Below, piece after piece: positions 34,224 to 42,795 of a DNA stretch of 64,000 nt. The notes beneath the pieces were generated by a model, which saw nothing but the letters and a program-made list of their open reading frames with translations, searched no databases and was not told where the DNA came from. The position numbers and the translations under genes are program-made. Source of the DNA: JAEUMY01 sp033764435 (GTDB taxonomy: Bacteria > Pseudomonadota > Gammaproteobacteria > Burkholderiales > Usitatibacteraceae). How positions within the stretch are numbered: the first letter of the stretch is position 1; the number at the start of each line of letters is the position of its first letter. The DNA lies in contig JANRIX010000058.1 in the NCBI GenBank assembly GCA_033764435.1, positions 69,080-133,079 of the forward strand, in the 5' to 3' direction.

Positions 34224-35234
34224 TCAACTCACCGGCGCGGGCGGCTCCACGAAATCGGCATAGTTGAACATCGGCAACGGCGGCGGCAAGCCGAGCTGAA
34301 TGGCTGATTCAAGTTGGACCTGGAACGAAAACCGAGTCAGGGTTTCGATAGGAATGCTCTTCGCAGGCGTCTTCTTGACCAGAATCTGCTCGGCCTTGTA
34401 AGCGGTGAATTGGCCGATGCTGTGATAGCGGCTGATCAGTCCGGCCAGCGCCCCGGCCTGCATGAGCTGTTCAGTTGATGCGAATGTCGGCAAACCATTG
34501 GACTGTGCGGCCGGAATGACGACTTTCTGCGCCTGGGTGCCTAGGTAAGAGTCCGGCGGAAGATACAGCCACTCAGCCTTTTCGGCTTTCATTTCGGCAA
34601 CCATCTCAGCCGCGCCATCCGCAACCAGTTTGTTGGCCGAATCGAGTTGAAACTTCTTCTCGACCACGGTGAACCCCATCTTCTTGCCCACTTCGCGAAT
34701 TTCCTCAAGCGTGACCACCGAGTTGCGCTCCGTGGGTGAATACAGCACACCGATCTTCTTGAAAGGTCTATAGGCCGCCATGGCACGCATTTGTGTTTCT
34801 GTCGGCGCAACGTGGAAAACGCCGGTTACATTGCGGCCCGATGACTTCAGATCAGGGACGATTTTGGCGAGCACGGGTGCCGCAACGAGTGTGAATACCA
34901 CCGGAATATCGGTGATGTGATTCTGGGCGCTGATCTTGTCGAAAGCGCCTACGACACCGAGTGTGACGGAAGTGCCCCAGGTATAGACCAGGTCGGGCTT
35001 TGTCTTCCGAATCTCCTCAATGAAACCGGGCATTCGGCTGCTGTCGCGATTCAGATCCCGGAAAGTGATCTCGACCGGGATCTTCCTCGATGCGAAATAA
35101 TCCTGAAAGCCCTTTTCGACGTCTGTCATTCCGCGAAACGTGATGGCATAGATCCGAAAGGGGCGCTGCGCCTGCGCCCAAGCATCGGAAAGCGGGATGA
35201 GCAGCAGCAATGCCGCAAAGACAGATCGAATCAT
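34224..35234 (-). CDS. Orphan ABC-type substrate-binding protein (TrpX-like, PF04392 type)
   Basis: A 336-residue periplasmic protein with signal peptide MIRSVFAALLLLIPLSDAWA-QA. The body (YAITFRGMTDVEKGFQDYFASRKIPVEITFRDLNRD, KPDLVYTWGTSVTLGV, IPVVFTLVAAPV, KIGVLYSPTERNSVVTLEEIREVGKKMGFTV) matches the ABC_sub_bind family, whose members bind aromatic amino acids and other ligands. No ATPase or permease is nearby. Its start overlaps the stop of the Cache-HAMP-MFS gene by four bases, so it is the last gene of that operon and may present a ligand to its sensor domains. Confidence 0.85.
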   Translation of the reverse strand: MIRSVFAALLLLIPLSDAWAQAQRPFRIYAITFRGMTDVEKGFQDYFASRKIPVEITFRDLNRDSSRMPGFIEEIRKTKPDLVYTWGTSVTLGVVGAFDKISAQNHITDIPVVFTLVAAPVLAKIVPDLKSSGRNVTGVFHVAPTETQMRAMAAYRPFKKIGVLYSPTERNSVVTLEEIREVGKKMGFTVVEKKFQLDSANKLVADGAAEMVAEMKAEKAEWLYLPPDSYLGTQAQKVVIPAAQSNGLPTFASTEQLMQAGALAGLISRYHSIGQFTAYKAEQILVKKTPAKSIPIETLTRFSFQVQLESAIQLGLPPPLPMFNYADFVEPPAPVS

Positions 35235-37330
35235 GCCGAGACCTCCTTCGGCGGTGGGTCAAGCTTTACTAGCAGCGCGAAGAGCAGGCCACAGATCAGC
35301 ACCAGTCCGCTGATGGCGATGAATGCACCCTGATAGTCGAAATAGATGACCAGAACACTGGCGAGCAGCGGCCCCAGTGCATTGCCGAGGCGCTCGAGCA
35401 GACGGTAGACACCGTAGACGGCGTCACTGCCGAATCGACGGATTTCTTCCTGGCAATGATCTGCCACCAGAGCGCTCTGCGAGGCGATGGACAGGGCCTG
35501 GCCGATGCCCAGCGTGAACACAACGCCGAAAATCACCCAAAAGCTTGCGGTCGTGAGCAGCAGGAAACCACCCAGCCCGGAGATACACAAACCCATGGCC
35601 ACCAGACGCTCCCTGGATGAGCCGCGATCCGCAGCGGAAGCAGCAAAGGGCACAATCAAGACCATCAGCACCGCGTAGACCATCAGCATGCGGCCAGCCA
35701 TGGACTGCGTGCTGCCGATAGACACGATATACAGTGGCACCAGATAAAAACAGACTCCGGTCAACACCACCTTTGCCGGAATGGCCGCCAGTCCAGTCAG
35801 GGTCATGAAACGGCGATTGGTCAGCAAGCCCAGAAACTCCCTGGCGCTTGGCAGCTTGTTTTCCTTCACATCGCTCTTGGCCCGATCCGGCGGCAGAAGA
35901 CCAATGATGGCGATGGAGGTGGCGGCGAGAACTGCTGCCACGGCGAAGGAGAGACGGTAGCCGATGTTGTCGGCCAGAATTCCGCCAATCGACGGGCCGC
36001 AAACCGTGGCGACCATGATGGCACCGATGAAAAGTGCAAATCCTTTGGCTCTGTCCTTCGGACCGCTGTGATCCAGAATGTAGCCTTGTGCAGCAACAAA
36101 CACCATGCCGTATCCCACCGCGCAGAGCGACCGCCAAAGCAACAGATCATAGAGCGATTGGGCCAGGGCGGTCGCAACGAATCCGACAGTTGCCACCATT
36201 GCACCAATAGTCATGGCGCGGCGCCGGCCAACGCGCTCGCTCCACCCACCCAGATAAGGTTGGCCGAGCGCAACGATAAGCATGAAGAGAACAATGGGCA
36301 GGCCGAGGACGATTTGCGGCGAGAGGCCCGGGATAGGCACCAGCAACTTGTTGATGTAGCCCGGCAGGAATGAACGTGTCAGTTCCTCAGCCATAATGAA
36401 GACAAAAAGCGGCGCGCGGATGCGATTCAATCCGGGATCCTGCGCCGGTGCGGAATCGGAAGCGGAGCCGAAGCGGAACTTGGCTCGCAGCGCCTCCCAC
36501 TGGGCGACCACCGACTGCAGTTCCGCCCGCTGGCCATAAGACGCTGTCTTCAGCGCGGCCTGGAGGTCTTTGGTCAATTGCTGATAGCGGGCATTCAACC
36601 CGGCAACCAAACCATCGATGTGTTGAAGAATGCGGCCGATTTCATCCTGGGCGCTGCCCCGAACTCGGTTGGTGAAATCATGCTCTCGAATGCGTTGTAG
36701 CGTCAGGGACAGATTGCGCAATCCGGACTCCAGGTGCGCGCCGGCCATGAAATTCAGCAATTCCAGCGTGAAGAAGAGCGCCACCACGAGAACAACCAGG
36801 ATATCGAGGAGGATTTCCATGGTGATCCGATCGACGAAACTGCGATCAATGCCGATATGCAGTAATCCCAGCGGGCCGGCCGCCGACGCCATCGGCAGCG
36901 TGACCATGTACTGTTCTCCGACCAGTGTGCTGCCCTGACTTGGCGCTGACTGTTTCAGAGCGGCCAGAACCGTTGGCGACGAGAAGTAGGTGGCACCACC
37001 TTCCGGCGCACGACCTGCCTGATAGAGAATTTTGCCGCTGGCGTCGGTTGCCGCCATGAACGTAAACTCGGGATTGGCCGCGAAGACTTCCTGAAACGCC
37101 TTGTCGACGCCGTACAACGATCTGTAGTCGACACCAGCGCTGACCGCTTTCAGGATGAGATTGCTGACAGAAGCCCCGACCGTGAGCGCTTTCTTGGCGG
37201 TTTCGGGGACGAGCTCGGCCTCGAAGGTGCGGTGAGACAAGTATGAATTGGCTGCCAGAGCCAGGATCACCAGCAGCATCGTCACGCCGCTGATGCGCCA
37301 GTAGATTCGCTTGAGGTAGGCGTTATCCAT
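35231..37330 (-). CDS. Cache-HAMP sensor fused to an MFS transporter
   Basis: A 699-residue membrane protein. TM1 is at about residues 13-30, a periplasmic Cache-like domain at 31-170 (FMAATDASGKILYQAGRAPEGGATYF, YMVTLPMASAAGPLGLLHIGIDRSFVD), TM2 at 173-195, a HAMP-like linker at 196-255 (NLSLTLQRIREHDFTNRVRGSAQDEIGRILQHIDGLV), and a complete MFS domain from about 305, with motif A GGWSERVGRRRAM at 361-373 and a second half starting after KENKLPSAREFLGLLTNRRF. HAMP-linked sensors normally end in kinases, cyclases or methyl-accepting domains; fusion to a transporter is unusual. The open frame is continuous with no internal start that would split it. Neighbours are 2 nt upstream and 4 nt overlapping. 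Confidence 0.85.
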   Translation of the reverse strand: MDNAYLKRIYWRISGVTMLLVILALAANSYLSHRTFEAELVPETAKKALTVGASVSNLILKAVSAGVDYRSLYGVDKAFQEVFAANPEFTFMAATDASGKILYQAGRAPEGGATYFSSPTVLAALKQSAPSQGSTLVGEQYMVTLPMASAAGPLGLLHIGIDRSFVDRITMEILLDILVVLVVALFFTLELLNFMAGAHLESGLRNLSLTLQRIREHDFTNRVRGSAQDEIGRILQHIDGLVAGLNARYQQLTKDLQAALKTASYGQRAELQSVVAQWEALRAKFRFGSASDSAPAQDPGLNRIRAPLFVFIMAEELTRSFLPGYINKLLVPIPGLSPQIVLGLPIVLFMLIVALGQPYLGGWSERVGRRRAMTIGAMVATVGFVATALAQSLYDLLLWRSLCAVGYGMVFVAAQGYILDHSGPKDRAKGFALFIGAIMVATVCGPSIGGILADNIGYRLSFAVAAVLAATSIAIIGLLPPDRAKSDVKENKLPSAREFLGLLTNRRFMTLTGLAAIPAKVVLTGVCFYLVPLYIVSIGSTQSMAGRMLMVYAVLMVLIVPFAASAADRGSSRERLVAMGLCISGLGGFLLLTTASFWVIFGVVFTLGIGQALSIASQSALVADHCQEEIRRFGSDAVYGVYRLLERLGNALGPLLASVLVIYFDYQGAFIAISGLVLICGLLFALLVKLDPPPKEVSA

Positions 37331-37332
37331 GG

Positions 37333-38079
37333 TCAGGTCAGCCTCGCGAGTTCTGCCTGCGCCGAATCCAGCCCTTGCTCCGCGTCACGGAGACTCTTTT
37401 TCATGTCTTCGACCGCCTCCGCAAACGGGCCTTGGGCGGGCTCGCCAGTCACCAAAGCAGCATTCACGGCGCGCATGTCTCGGTCGAAGCGCCGCATGAC
37501 CAACATGAGTGCAAGCGGGGCCAACAACCCGACGATTGCCAGAACAGGCAGGGCAGTCATCAGCAGTATCTGGGCCACTCTGCCGGTTGCTGCATCGACA
37601 TAGGCCCGTGAGTACCGGACAGCGAGAAAGCCCACGGTGAGATCAAAGTTGTTCTTCAGGGCGGTGCCGGTCACGAGTTGGCCTGATTCCTCCACCGCCC
37701 ATTCTTCCTTTTTGCCCATCAGCTTGGCCGCTTCCAGCCATTCCGGGGACGCGTTTTGCCCAATGCGAGGGGCATCCGTGCTGTAAAGAATCTTGCCACC
37801 CGTATCGTAGACATCAATGCCGGTGATAAGAGAGTCGCTACCTTTCTGACGCTCGAGCAGCCCATTCAGGATGCCCAGTTCGGCAAAGTTCAAGCCCAGC
37901 GCTAACGAGGCTTGGACGCTGGATTCAATGGGATTCGTCACAACCAGTACCCGTGACTTCACCGTCTCGCCGACGGTGGCCTTGTACTTGAAGTAATTGA
38001 GAAAAGTGGCCATGCCGATCGCAAATGTGCAGACCAGCAAAGCCACGATCACGAACCGCGCGCGTGTTGATTTCATCAT
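37333..38079 (-). CDS. Membrane sensor protein with periplasmic Cache-like domain
   Basis: A 248-residue protein with TM1 at about residues 8-28, a periplasmic region of about 140 residues (ITGIDVYDTGGKILYSTDAPRIGQ, WAVEESGQLVTGTALKNNFDLTVGFLAVRYSR) with single-Cache character, TM2 at about 175-198 and a short cytoplasmic helix ending DAEQGLDSAQAELARLT. No output domain is present, so it should signal through a partner, most simply the Cache-HAMP-MFS protein encoded 2 nt downstream. It is the first gene of the - strand operon; two consecutive ATG codons start the frame. Confidence 0.78.
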   Translation of the reverse strand: MMKSTRARFVIVALLVCTFAIGMATFLNYFKYKATVGETVKSRVLVVTNPIESSVQASLALGLNFAELGILNGLLERQKGSDSLITGIDVYDTGGKILYSTDAPRIGQNASPEWLEAAKLMGKKEEWAVEESGQLVTGTALKNNFDLTVGFLAVRYSRAYVDAATGRVAQILLMTALPVLAIVGLLAPLALMLVMRRFDRDMRAVNAALVTGEPAQGPFAEAVEDMKKSLRDAEQGLDSAQAELARLT

Positions 38080-38134
38080 GCGCCATCCAGATGCAGTCAG
38101 TTGCAGAAGAAAGCCGGGGGAGGGGGCGTATTCG

Positions 38135-38150
38135 CTTGAGCTCGCTCAAG
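38135..38150. repeat. Inverted repeat CTTGAG-N4-CTCAAG in the divergent promoter region
   Basis: Six-base arms with a 4-nt gap, 56 nt upstream of the - strand sensor gene. A possible operator. Confidence 0.45.
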
Positions 38151-38183
38151 TCGTTTACCGGTCAATGCAGTCTGCCGGCGGAT

Positions 38184-38195
38184 TATCAATTGATA
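38184..38195. promoter_or_regulatory. 12-bp palindrome TATCAATTGATA in the divergent promoter region
   Basis: A perfect AT-rich palindrome near the middle of the 266-bp gap between the sensor operon (start 38079, -) and the kinase gene (start 38346, +). Its symmetry and place suggest an operator serving both directions. No known regulator box was recognised. Confidence 0.45.
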
Positions 38196-38345
38196 TTAGC
38201 ACGGGCAGACGGAGTGAATCATGCGATTTCCCATCAGAAATCTGCTGCAAGTCCCTGTCGGATTGCTGGAAATCAGCTTTTTGGCCGCGCCAGATATGAT
38301 AATGTTCGGGATACAGGGCCACGGCAATAAAGCAGGGGAGGCAGC

Positions 38346-40892
38346 ATGGGAGGCAACCCGCCGCAATCCGGCGCGGAGCAGGACGATCCTGACAAAACTG
38401 TCCTGGATCCGTCTGCTCAGATCAGATCGACTTCACCGGATGATGAGCGCACGCTCATCGACCCGAATTCGCCCCTGCATCGCGGCGAGTCGCCGACGGT
38501 AAAAACCCAGATAGATCCGAATTCCCCGCTGCATCAGGGCAAGTCTGCCGCATCGACGCCAGATGGCACGACGCCATCGGTGCCATCCTCCCCCAGCCCT
38601 TCGATCAGCAAGACCATGTTCTCCGGGGACGCCGCAGCTCGTGCTGCCGCCTACACTCCGCTTCCGCCGGCTGACTCCCTGGCCCTGCCAGTGGGTTTTC
38701 GTCTTTACGAGTATCAGATTGACTCTGTCCTCGGCCAGGGTGGTTTTGGCATTACCTATCTCGCCAAGGACGTCAACCTTGACTCCAAAGTGGCAATCAA
38801 GGAGTACCTGCCGGAAGATTTCGCCTACCGTTGCAATGACCGGTCCGTGTCCGCACGATCAGTCGATGATGTCGATTTCTATCAGTCCGGCTTGGACAGC
38901 TTCCTGGTCGAAGCGCGGACTCTTGCAACTTTTCGCCATCCGAACATCGTGCGCGTGGCTCGTTTCTTTGAAGCGCACCGTACCGCATACATGGTGCTCG
39001 AGTATGAGCGCGGCCAGTCGCTGAAGGCCTGGCGCAAGAGCCATCCCGCTGTCTCCGAAAAGGACTTGCTGACCCTGCTCTGGCCGCTGCTGGAAGGATT
39101 GGCAGTCGTTCATGAGGCCGGCTTCCTTCACCGTGATATCAAGCCCGACAATATCTATGTTCGTGACGAGGACGGCAGTCTGGTGTTGCTGGACTTTGGC
39201 GCGGCACGCCAGACAGCCAACGCGCGCACCGATCAGACCGGCATCTTCACGCCGGGCTACGGGCCCATTGAGCAATATGCCGGCGTGGAGCGCCAAGGGC
39301 CCTGGACCGACATCTATGCGCTCGGCGCAACGCTTTTCTGGCTGGTTGCAGGCAAGAAGCCGATCGAGGCTTCGGCCAGGACCGGCGACAACGATCCGCT
39401 GCCGCCGGCTGTTGAGATCGGCAAGGGGAAATACTCCGTCGAGTTTCTCAAGGCCATCGACTGGGCGCTGAAAGTGCAGCCGGAAGATCGGCCTCGCGAC
39501 ATTTCCGAATTCCGGACCGCGTTGTATGCCGCGCATGCGTCCAGCTTGGGGTTGGAAGAGGCCCTCCGAGCCGGTGACGAACGTGAATCGGTTGAACTGA
39601 AGCAAAACGAAGGCTGGCTTGCCGCGCTCACCCAGCCGAAAGTGCTTAAGGCCAAACTGACAAAATTTGGTCGCGCACTCTGGAAACCTGCGTCATGGCC
39701 CATCGCAATCAAGATGTCGCTGGCCATGGTGCTGACCGCCTTGCTGCCCATGGTCATTACGGCCTATTACAACCTCAACGGCAGTGTGGCGAGCGTGTCG
39801 CGCAGTGAATTGCGCAATCTGGAGCAGCTGGCGCAAAGCACAGCAGGGCGAATCTCACAGTTGTTGGGTGACAGCCGCAATCTTGCGAACTATCTGGGCA
39901 ATGACGACGACTTCCTGGCGTTCCTGAAGAAGCCGACTGAGCAAGGCAAGCTGGAAATCAAATCCAAGCTCGACGGCCTGATCAAGGCCAATCCGGACGT
40001 GCAACTGGTCATGGTCATGGATACGACCGGCACTGCGGTGGTATCGAGTGATCCCCAGGTCATGGGGAGAAACTTCAAGTTCCGCGAGTATTTCAAGGAA
40101 GCCATGGCTGGTCGCAGTTTCACGACCGGCATCATTGTCGGCGCGGTCGCCGGGCAGGCCGGGGTGTTTTTCGCCAACCCGATGCGCGATGCCGACGGCA
40201 CGGTCATCGGCGCGGTGGTGATGCGCATTCTGGCTGCCCCGATCAGCAAAATGCTTGACGAGGCGCAATCCGGTTCGGAGCGCGTGCCTTTCCTCGTGGA
40301 TGAAGACGGCATCATCATTCATCACCCCGACCCCCGCTATCTCTTCAGCAGCTTGCAGCCGTTGGAAAAAACGGTCATGGACGAGATCGTGGCTGATCAG
40401 CGCTTCCGCCGGAACAAGATCGAGACGGTCAACATGCCCGAACTCGCCAAGGCCATGGTGGGAAACCGGCAGGGCGGAAATATCACCTACACTTCGAGCA
40501 TATCCGGCAAAGAAGAGATTGCAGGTTATGCGCCGGTGCTCGGGCACAAATGGGTCGTGGGTGTTACCGAGACGAAGGAATACTTCGCGGCGCCGCTGAA
40601 TCAATTGTTCCGCACTGTGCTGTACAGCGTGGTGCTAGTCGGGCTGGTATTCGTGGTGCTGGCATTGTGGTTTGCGCGCAGTCTGGTGCGTCCGATTGAA
40701 GAACTCGAGTCTGCCGCCCATGCTTTGAAGAGCGGCGACTACGACAAGGCAAATCTGACCGTTCGCAGCAACGACGAAATAGGTCGCCTTGCTCGCACCT
40801 TCAACGTCATGATCGACGTGCTGCGGCAGCGCGAGCGCGAGCGCGGCGGCAAACGGCCCAAGCGGGTGAGCAGCAAGGGTGCAGGTTCCTGA
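38346..40892 (+). CDS. Ser/Thr protein kinase with Cache sensor and HAMP domain
   Basis: An 848-residue protein. The N-terminal tail holds three TxxD motifs with threonines at 18, 36 and 54, exactly 18 residues apart, two of them in repeats containing IDPNSPLH. The kinase domain follows: glycine loop GQGGFG at 130-135, VAIKEY lysine, HRDIKPDN at 262-269, DFG at 283, and an activation segment TPGYGPIEQY. TM1 is near 451-473, a large periplasmic double-Cache domain near 480-735, TM2 near 757-779 and a cytoplasmic HAMP domain at the C-terminus (RPIEELESAAHALKSGDYD, NDEIGRLARTFNVMID). A periplasmic ligand would thus control the N-terminal kinase. GGGGAGG precedes the ATG. The next gene overlaps by one base. 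Confidence 0.9.
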   Translation: MGGNPPQSGAEQDDPDKTVLDPSAQIRSTSPDDERTLIDPNSPLHRGESPTVKTQIDPNSPLHQGKSAASTPDGTTPSVPSSPSPSISKTMFSGDAAARAAAYTPLPPADSLALPVGFRLYEYQIDSVLGQGGFGITYLAKDVNLDSKVAIKEYLPEDFAYRCNDRSVSARSVDDVDFYQSGLDSFLVEARTLATFRHPNIVRVARFFEAHRTAYMVLEYERGQSLKAWRKSHPAVSEKDLLTLLWPLLEGLAVVHEAGFLHRDIKPDNIYVRDEDGSLVLLDFGAARQTANARTDQTGIFTPGYGPIEQYAGVERQGPWTDIYALGATLFWLVAGKKPIEASARTGDNDPLPPAVEIGKGKYSVEFLKAIDWALKVQPEDRPRDISEFRTALYAAHASSLGLEEALRAGDERESVELKQNEGWLAALTQPKVLKAKLTKFGRALWKPASWPIAIKMSLAMVLTALLPMVITAYYNLNGSVASVSRSELRNLEQLAQSTAGRISQLLGDSRNLANYLGNDDDFLAFLKKPTEQGKLEIKSKLDGLIKANPDVQLVMVMDTTGTAVVSSDPQVMGRNFKFREYFKEAMAGRSFTTGIIVGAVAGQAGVFFANPMRDADGTVIGAVVMRILAAPISKMLDEAQSGSERVPFLVDEDGIIIHHPDPRYLFSSLQPLEKTVMDEIVADQRFRRNKIETVNMPELAKAMVGNRQGGNITYTSSISGKEEIAGYAPVLGHKWVVGVTETKEYFAAPLNQLFRTVLYSVVLVGLVFVVLALWFARSLVRPIEELESAAHALKSGDYDKANLTVRSNDEIGRLARTFNVMIDVLRQRERERGGKRPKRVSSKGAGS

Positions 40893-42013
40893 TGGCCAGC
40901 AAGTCCCGGCCATCCAAATCGTCGAGCCCTCCAAACCCAAAGCCGCGCAGGTCCGCCAGCCACAACCCGGGATGGGAACCCACCATTCCGGGTGAACGGT
41001 TTGTGGTGACCAATTGGGAGCAGTACATGGCGCTGGCGAAGCGCATTGTGGGCCGCTTCCACAATGAGTTCGACCTGCGCTACTTCGATTACGAACATCC
41101 GGTTCGCCTGCAGAAAGGCGTGCCGCGTCGGTTCAAGAAGCCCTACGCGGTCAAGGTCGCCTACACCGAGTGGGGTGACCGCAGTCGTCCGACCATCGTC
41201 TGTTGCGGCGGCGTGGCGAATTCGGCGATGCGCTTCAACTACCTGGCCTCGGATTTGATGGGCGACTTTCATATCGTTTGCATGGATTGGGTCGGCCGGG
41301 GCCGCTCGGGCTGGATGTCCGATGAGCGCGATTATTCATTGGGCACCTATGTCGAGCAGCTGCGGCAGATGATTCTTCATCTGAATTGCGGACCAGTGAT
41401 CGTCCTGGGATCCTCGCTTGGCGGCAGTGCGGCCATTGAGCTCACGGCACGATATCCCAGCCTGGTTTCCAAACTGATCCTGAACGACATCGGGCCCTAC
41501 ATACCCAAGAAGCGCAGGAAGCGCCGGTCGGAGACGTTGGCGCGTCATTACGTGTTTCGCGATCCGGCAGACCTCCTGCGCAAGATCGGCGCTTCGCAGA
41601 AGAACGACGGCCCCATCAGCGACGACATCCGTTTCAATATCACCTTTCACCAGACACGCTGGTCGGATGAGGAAGGCGGACGGATTTACCGCCATGATGT
41701 GCGCGCGTTGCAGGCCTATCGTCAGGATGCCCAGGAGAGTCTGGAGCAATGGCGACTATGGAACAAGATCCGCTGTCCGGTGCTGCTGATCCACGGCCTG
41801 TTGTCTGATGCGCTGCAGGTGCGGACTATCGAGCGCATGCGTCGGTCCCGGCCCATTGAAGTGATGCATGTGCCAGATACCGGCCACACGCCCGTGCTTT
41901 CAGACCGCAATCAGAGCTGGTTCATTCGATATTGGCTGCGCGGGGGCAGCAACGTGATCAATGAGTGGACGGTGCTGCATGCACCTGTCCGCCATGACAC
42001 GCTGGATCACTGA
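40892..42013 (+). CDS. Alpha/beta hydrolase with basic N-terminal tail
   Basis: A 373-residue protein. The first ~30 residues are Ser/Pro/Lys-rich (SKSRPSKSSSPPNPKPRR) and probably disordered. The hydrolase domain has CCGGVANSAMRFNYLASDL near the oxyanion site, nucleophile elbow LGSSLGGSAA, LLIHGLLSDALQV with the acid residue and DTGHTPVL with the catalytic His. The fold subtype is like the hydrolase at 13783-14634. It starts on the last base of the kinase stop codon, so it is coupled to it, and the Ser/Thr-rich tail could be a kinase substrate. That is inference. Confidence 0.83.
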   Translation: MASKSRPSKSSSPPNPKPRRSASHNPGWEPTIPGERFVVTNWEQYMALAKRIVGRFHNEFDLRYFDYEHPVRLQKGVPRRFKKPYAVKVAYTEWGDRSRPTIVCCGGVANSAMRFNYLASDLMGDFHIVCMDWVGRGRSGWMSDERDYSLGTYVEQLRQMILHLNCGPVIVLGSSLGGSAAIELTARYPSLVSKLILNDIGPYIPKKRRKRRSETLARHYVFRDPADLLRKIGASQKNDGPISDDIRFNITFHQTRWSDEEGGRIYRHDVRALQAYRQDAQESLEQWRLWNKIRCPVLLIHGLLSDALQVRTIERMRRSRPIEVMHVPDTGHTPVLSDRNQSWFIRYWLRGGSNVINEWTVLHAPVRHDTLDH

Positions 42014-42034
42014 CGCCTACCCGGCGCCAGTTGC

Positions 42035-42628
42035 TCAGATGAAGCTTGGGCGACGCACGCCGAGCGCTTGAGCGCCATCTCCGTTCACCGACACCATGAA
42101 TTCGACGATCTCGCCGTTGGAGACGTGCATGTTGCCTTCGCCCCCCAGGCGTGTGTTGATCATCCGGCCCACGCCCTTGCTGCTGACCACCAGCGGACGC
42201 TGATCGGAATGACTCACAATTCTGGCCAGGGCGACGTCTACGCGCTGGCTGAACTGCTCCTCGGTCTCGCCACCTGGCGGCGGCACCTTGCGCGCGATGT
42301 AGTCTTCCGTTTCCGCCATGGTTTTGCGATTCCACTCGCCGATGGCGCGCTCGTTGAGCTCAGGAACGACTTCCATGGGCAGGCCGCCCAGTACGCCGTT
42401 GATGATGTGTGCCGTCTGACGGACGCGGATCAGTGACCCGCACAGCAGGCAATCGATGCCCAGATCCATTTTCTGGATCTGCTTGGCGAGCAGGTAGGCC
42501 TGGTCGCAGCCAATGTCCGTGAGCGGAATGTCGAGGTCACCCCCGCAACGCAGACCACGAAAGTTGAGTTCGGTCACGCCATGGCGGACAAAATAGAAAT
42601 TGAAGGGTCGCTGAAGACGGAAGCTCAT
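42035..42628 (-). CDS. Histidine phosphatase superfamily protein with altered second catalytic site
   Basis: A 197-residue protein of the phosphoglycerate mutase fold. The phosphate pocket FYFVRHGVTELNFRG is intact with the RHG motif, PLTDIGCDQAYLLAKQI and SLIRVRQTAHII are normal, and ELNERAIGEWNRKT supplies the acid. The second histidine, normally in a V-x-S-H-G-G strand, is replaced: the strand reads LVVSSKGVGRMI. Activity as a phosphatase is therefore doubtful, and the protein could act in binding or use a different base. It converges with the hydrolase gene. Confidence 0.8.
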   Translation of the reverse strand: MSFRLQRPFNFYFVRHGVTELNFRGLRCGGDLDIPLTDIGCDQAYLLAKQIQKMDLGIDCLLCGSLIRVRQTAHIINGVLGGLPMEVVPELNERAIGEWNRKTMAETEDYIARKVPPPGGETEEQFSQRVDVALARIVSHSDQRPLVVSSKGVGRMINTRLGGEGNMHVSNGEIVEFMVSVNGDGAQALGVRRPSFI

Positions 42629-42795
42629 GCGCCAGGTCCTGTTGTTTTGGTGTGCAGGGCTTCACGGTCAGGTTGCCGTCATTGCCCCATCGATTGTCGG
42701 CGCAGCATAGCATCGCCCCAACGTGGGGCCAATCGGGCAGACCCTGACGCGCAGCGCGGGTTCGCGTGCCCGAACCGCTCAGATGCCGGGAGATC

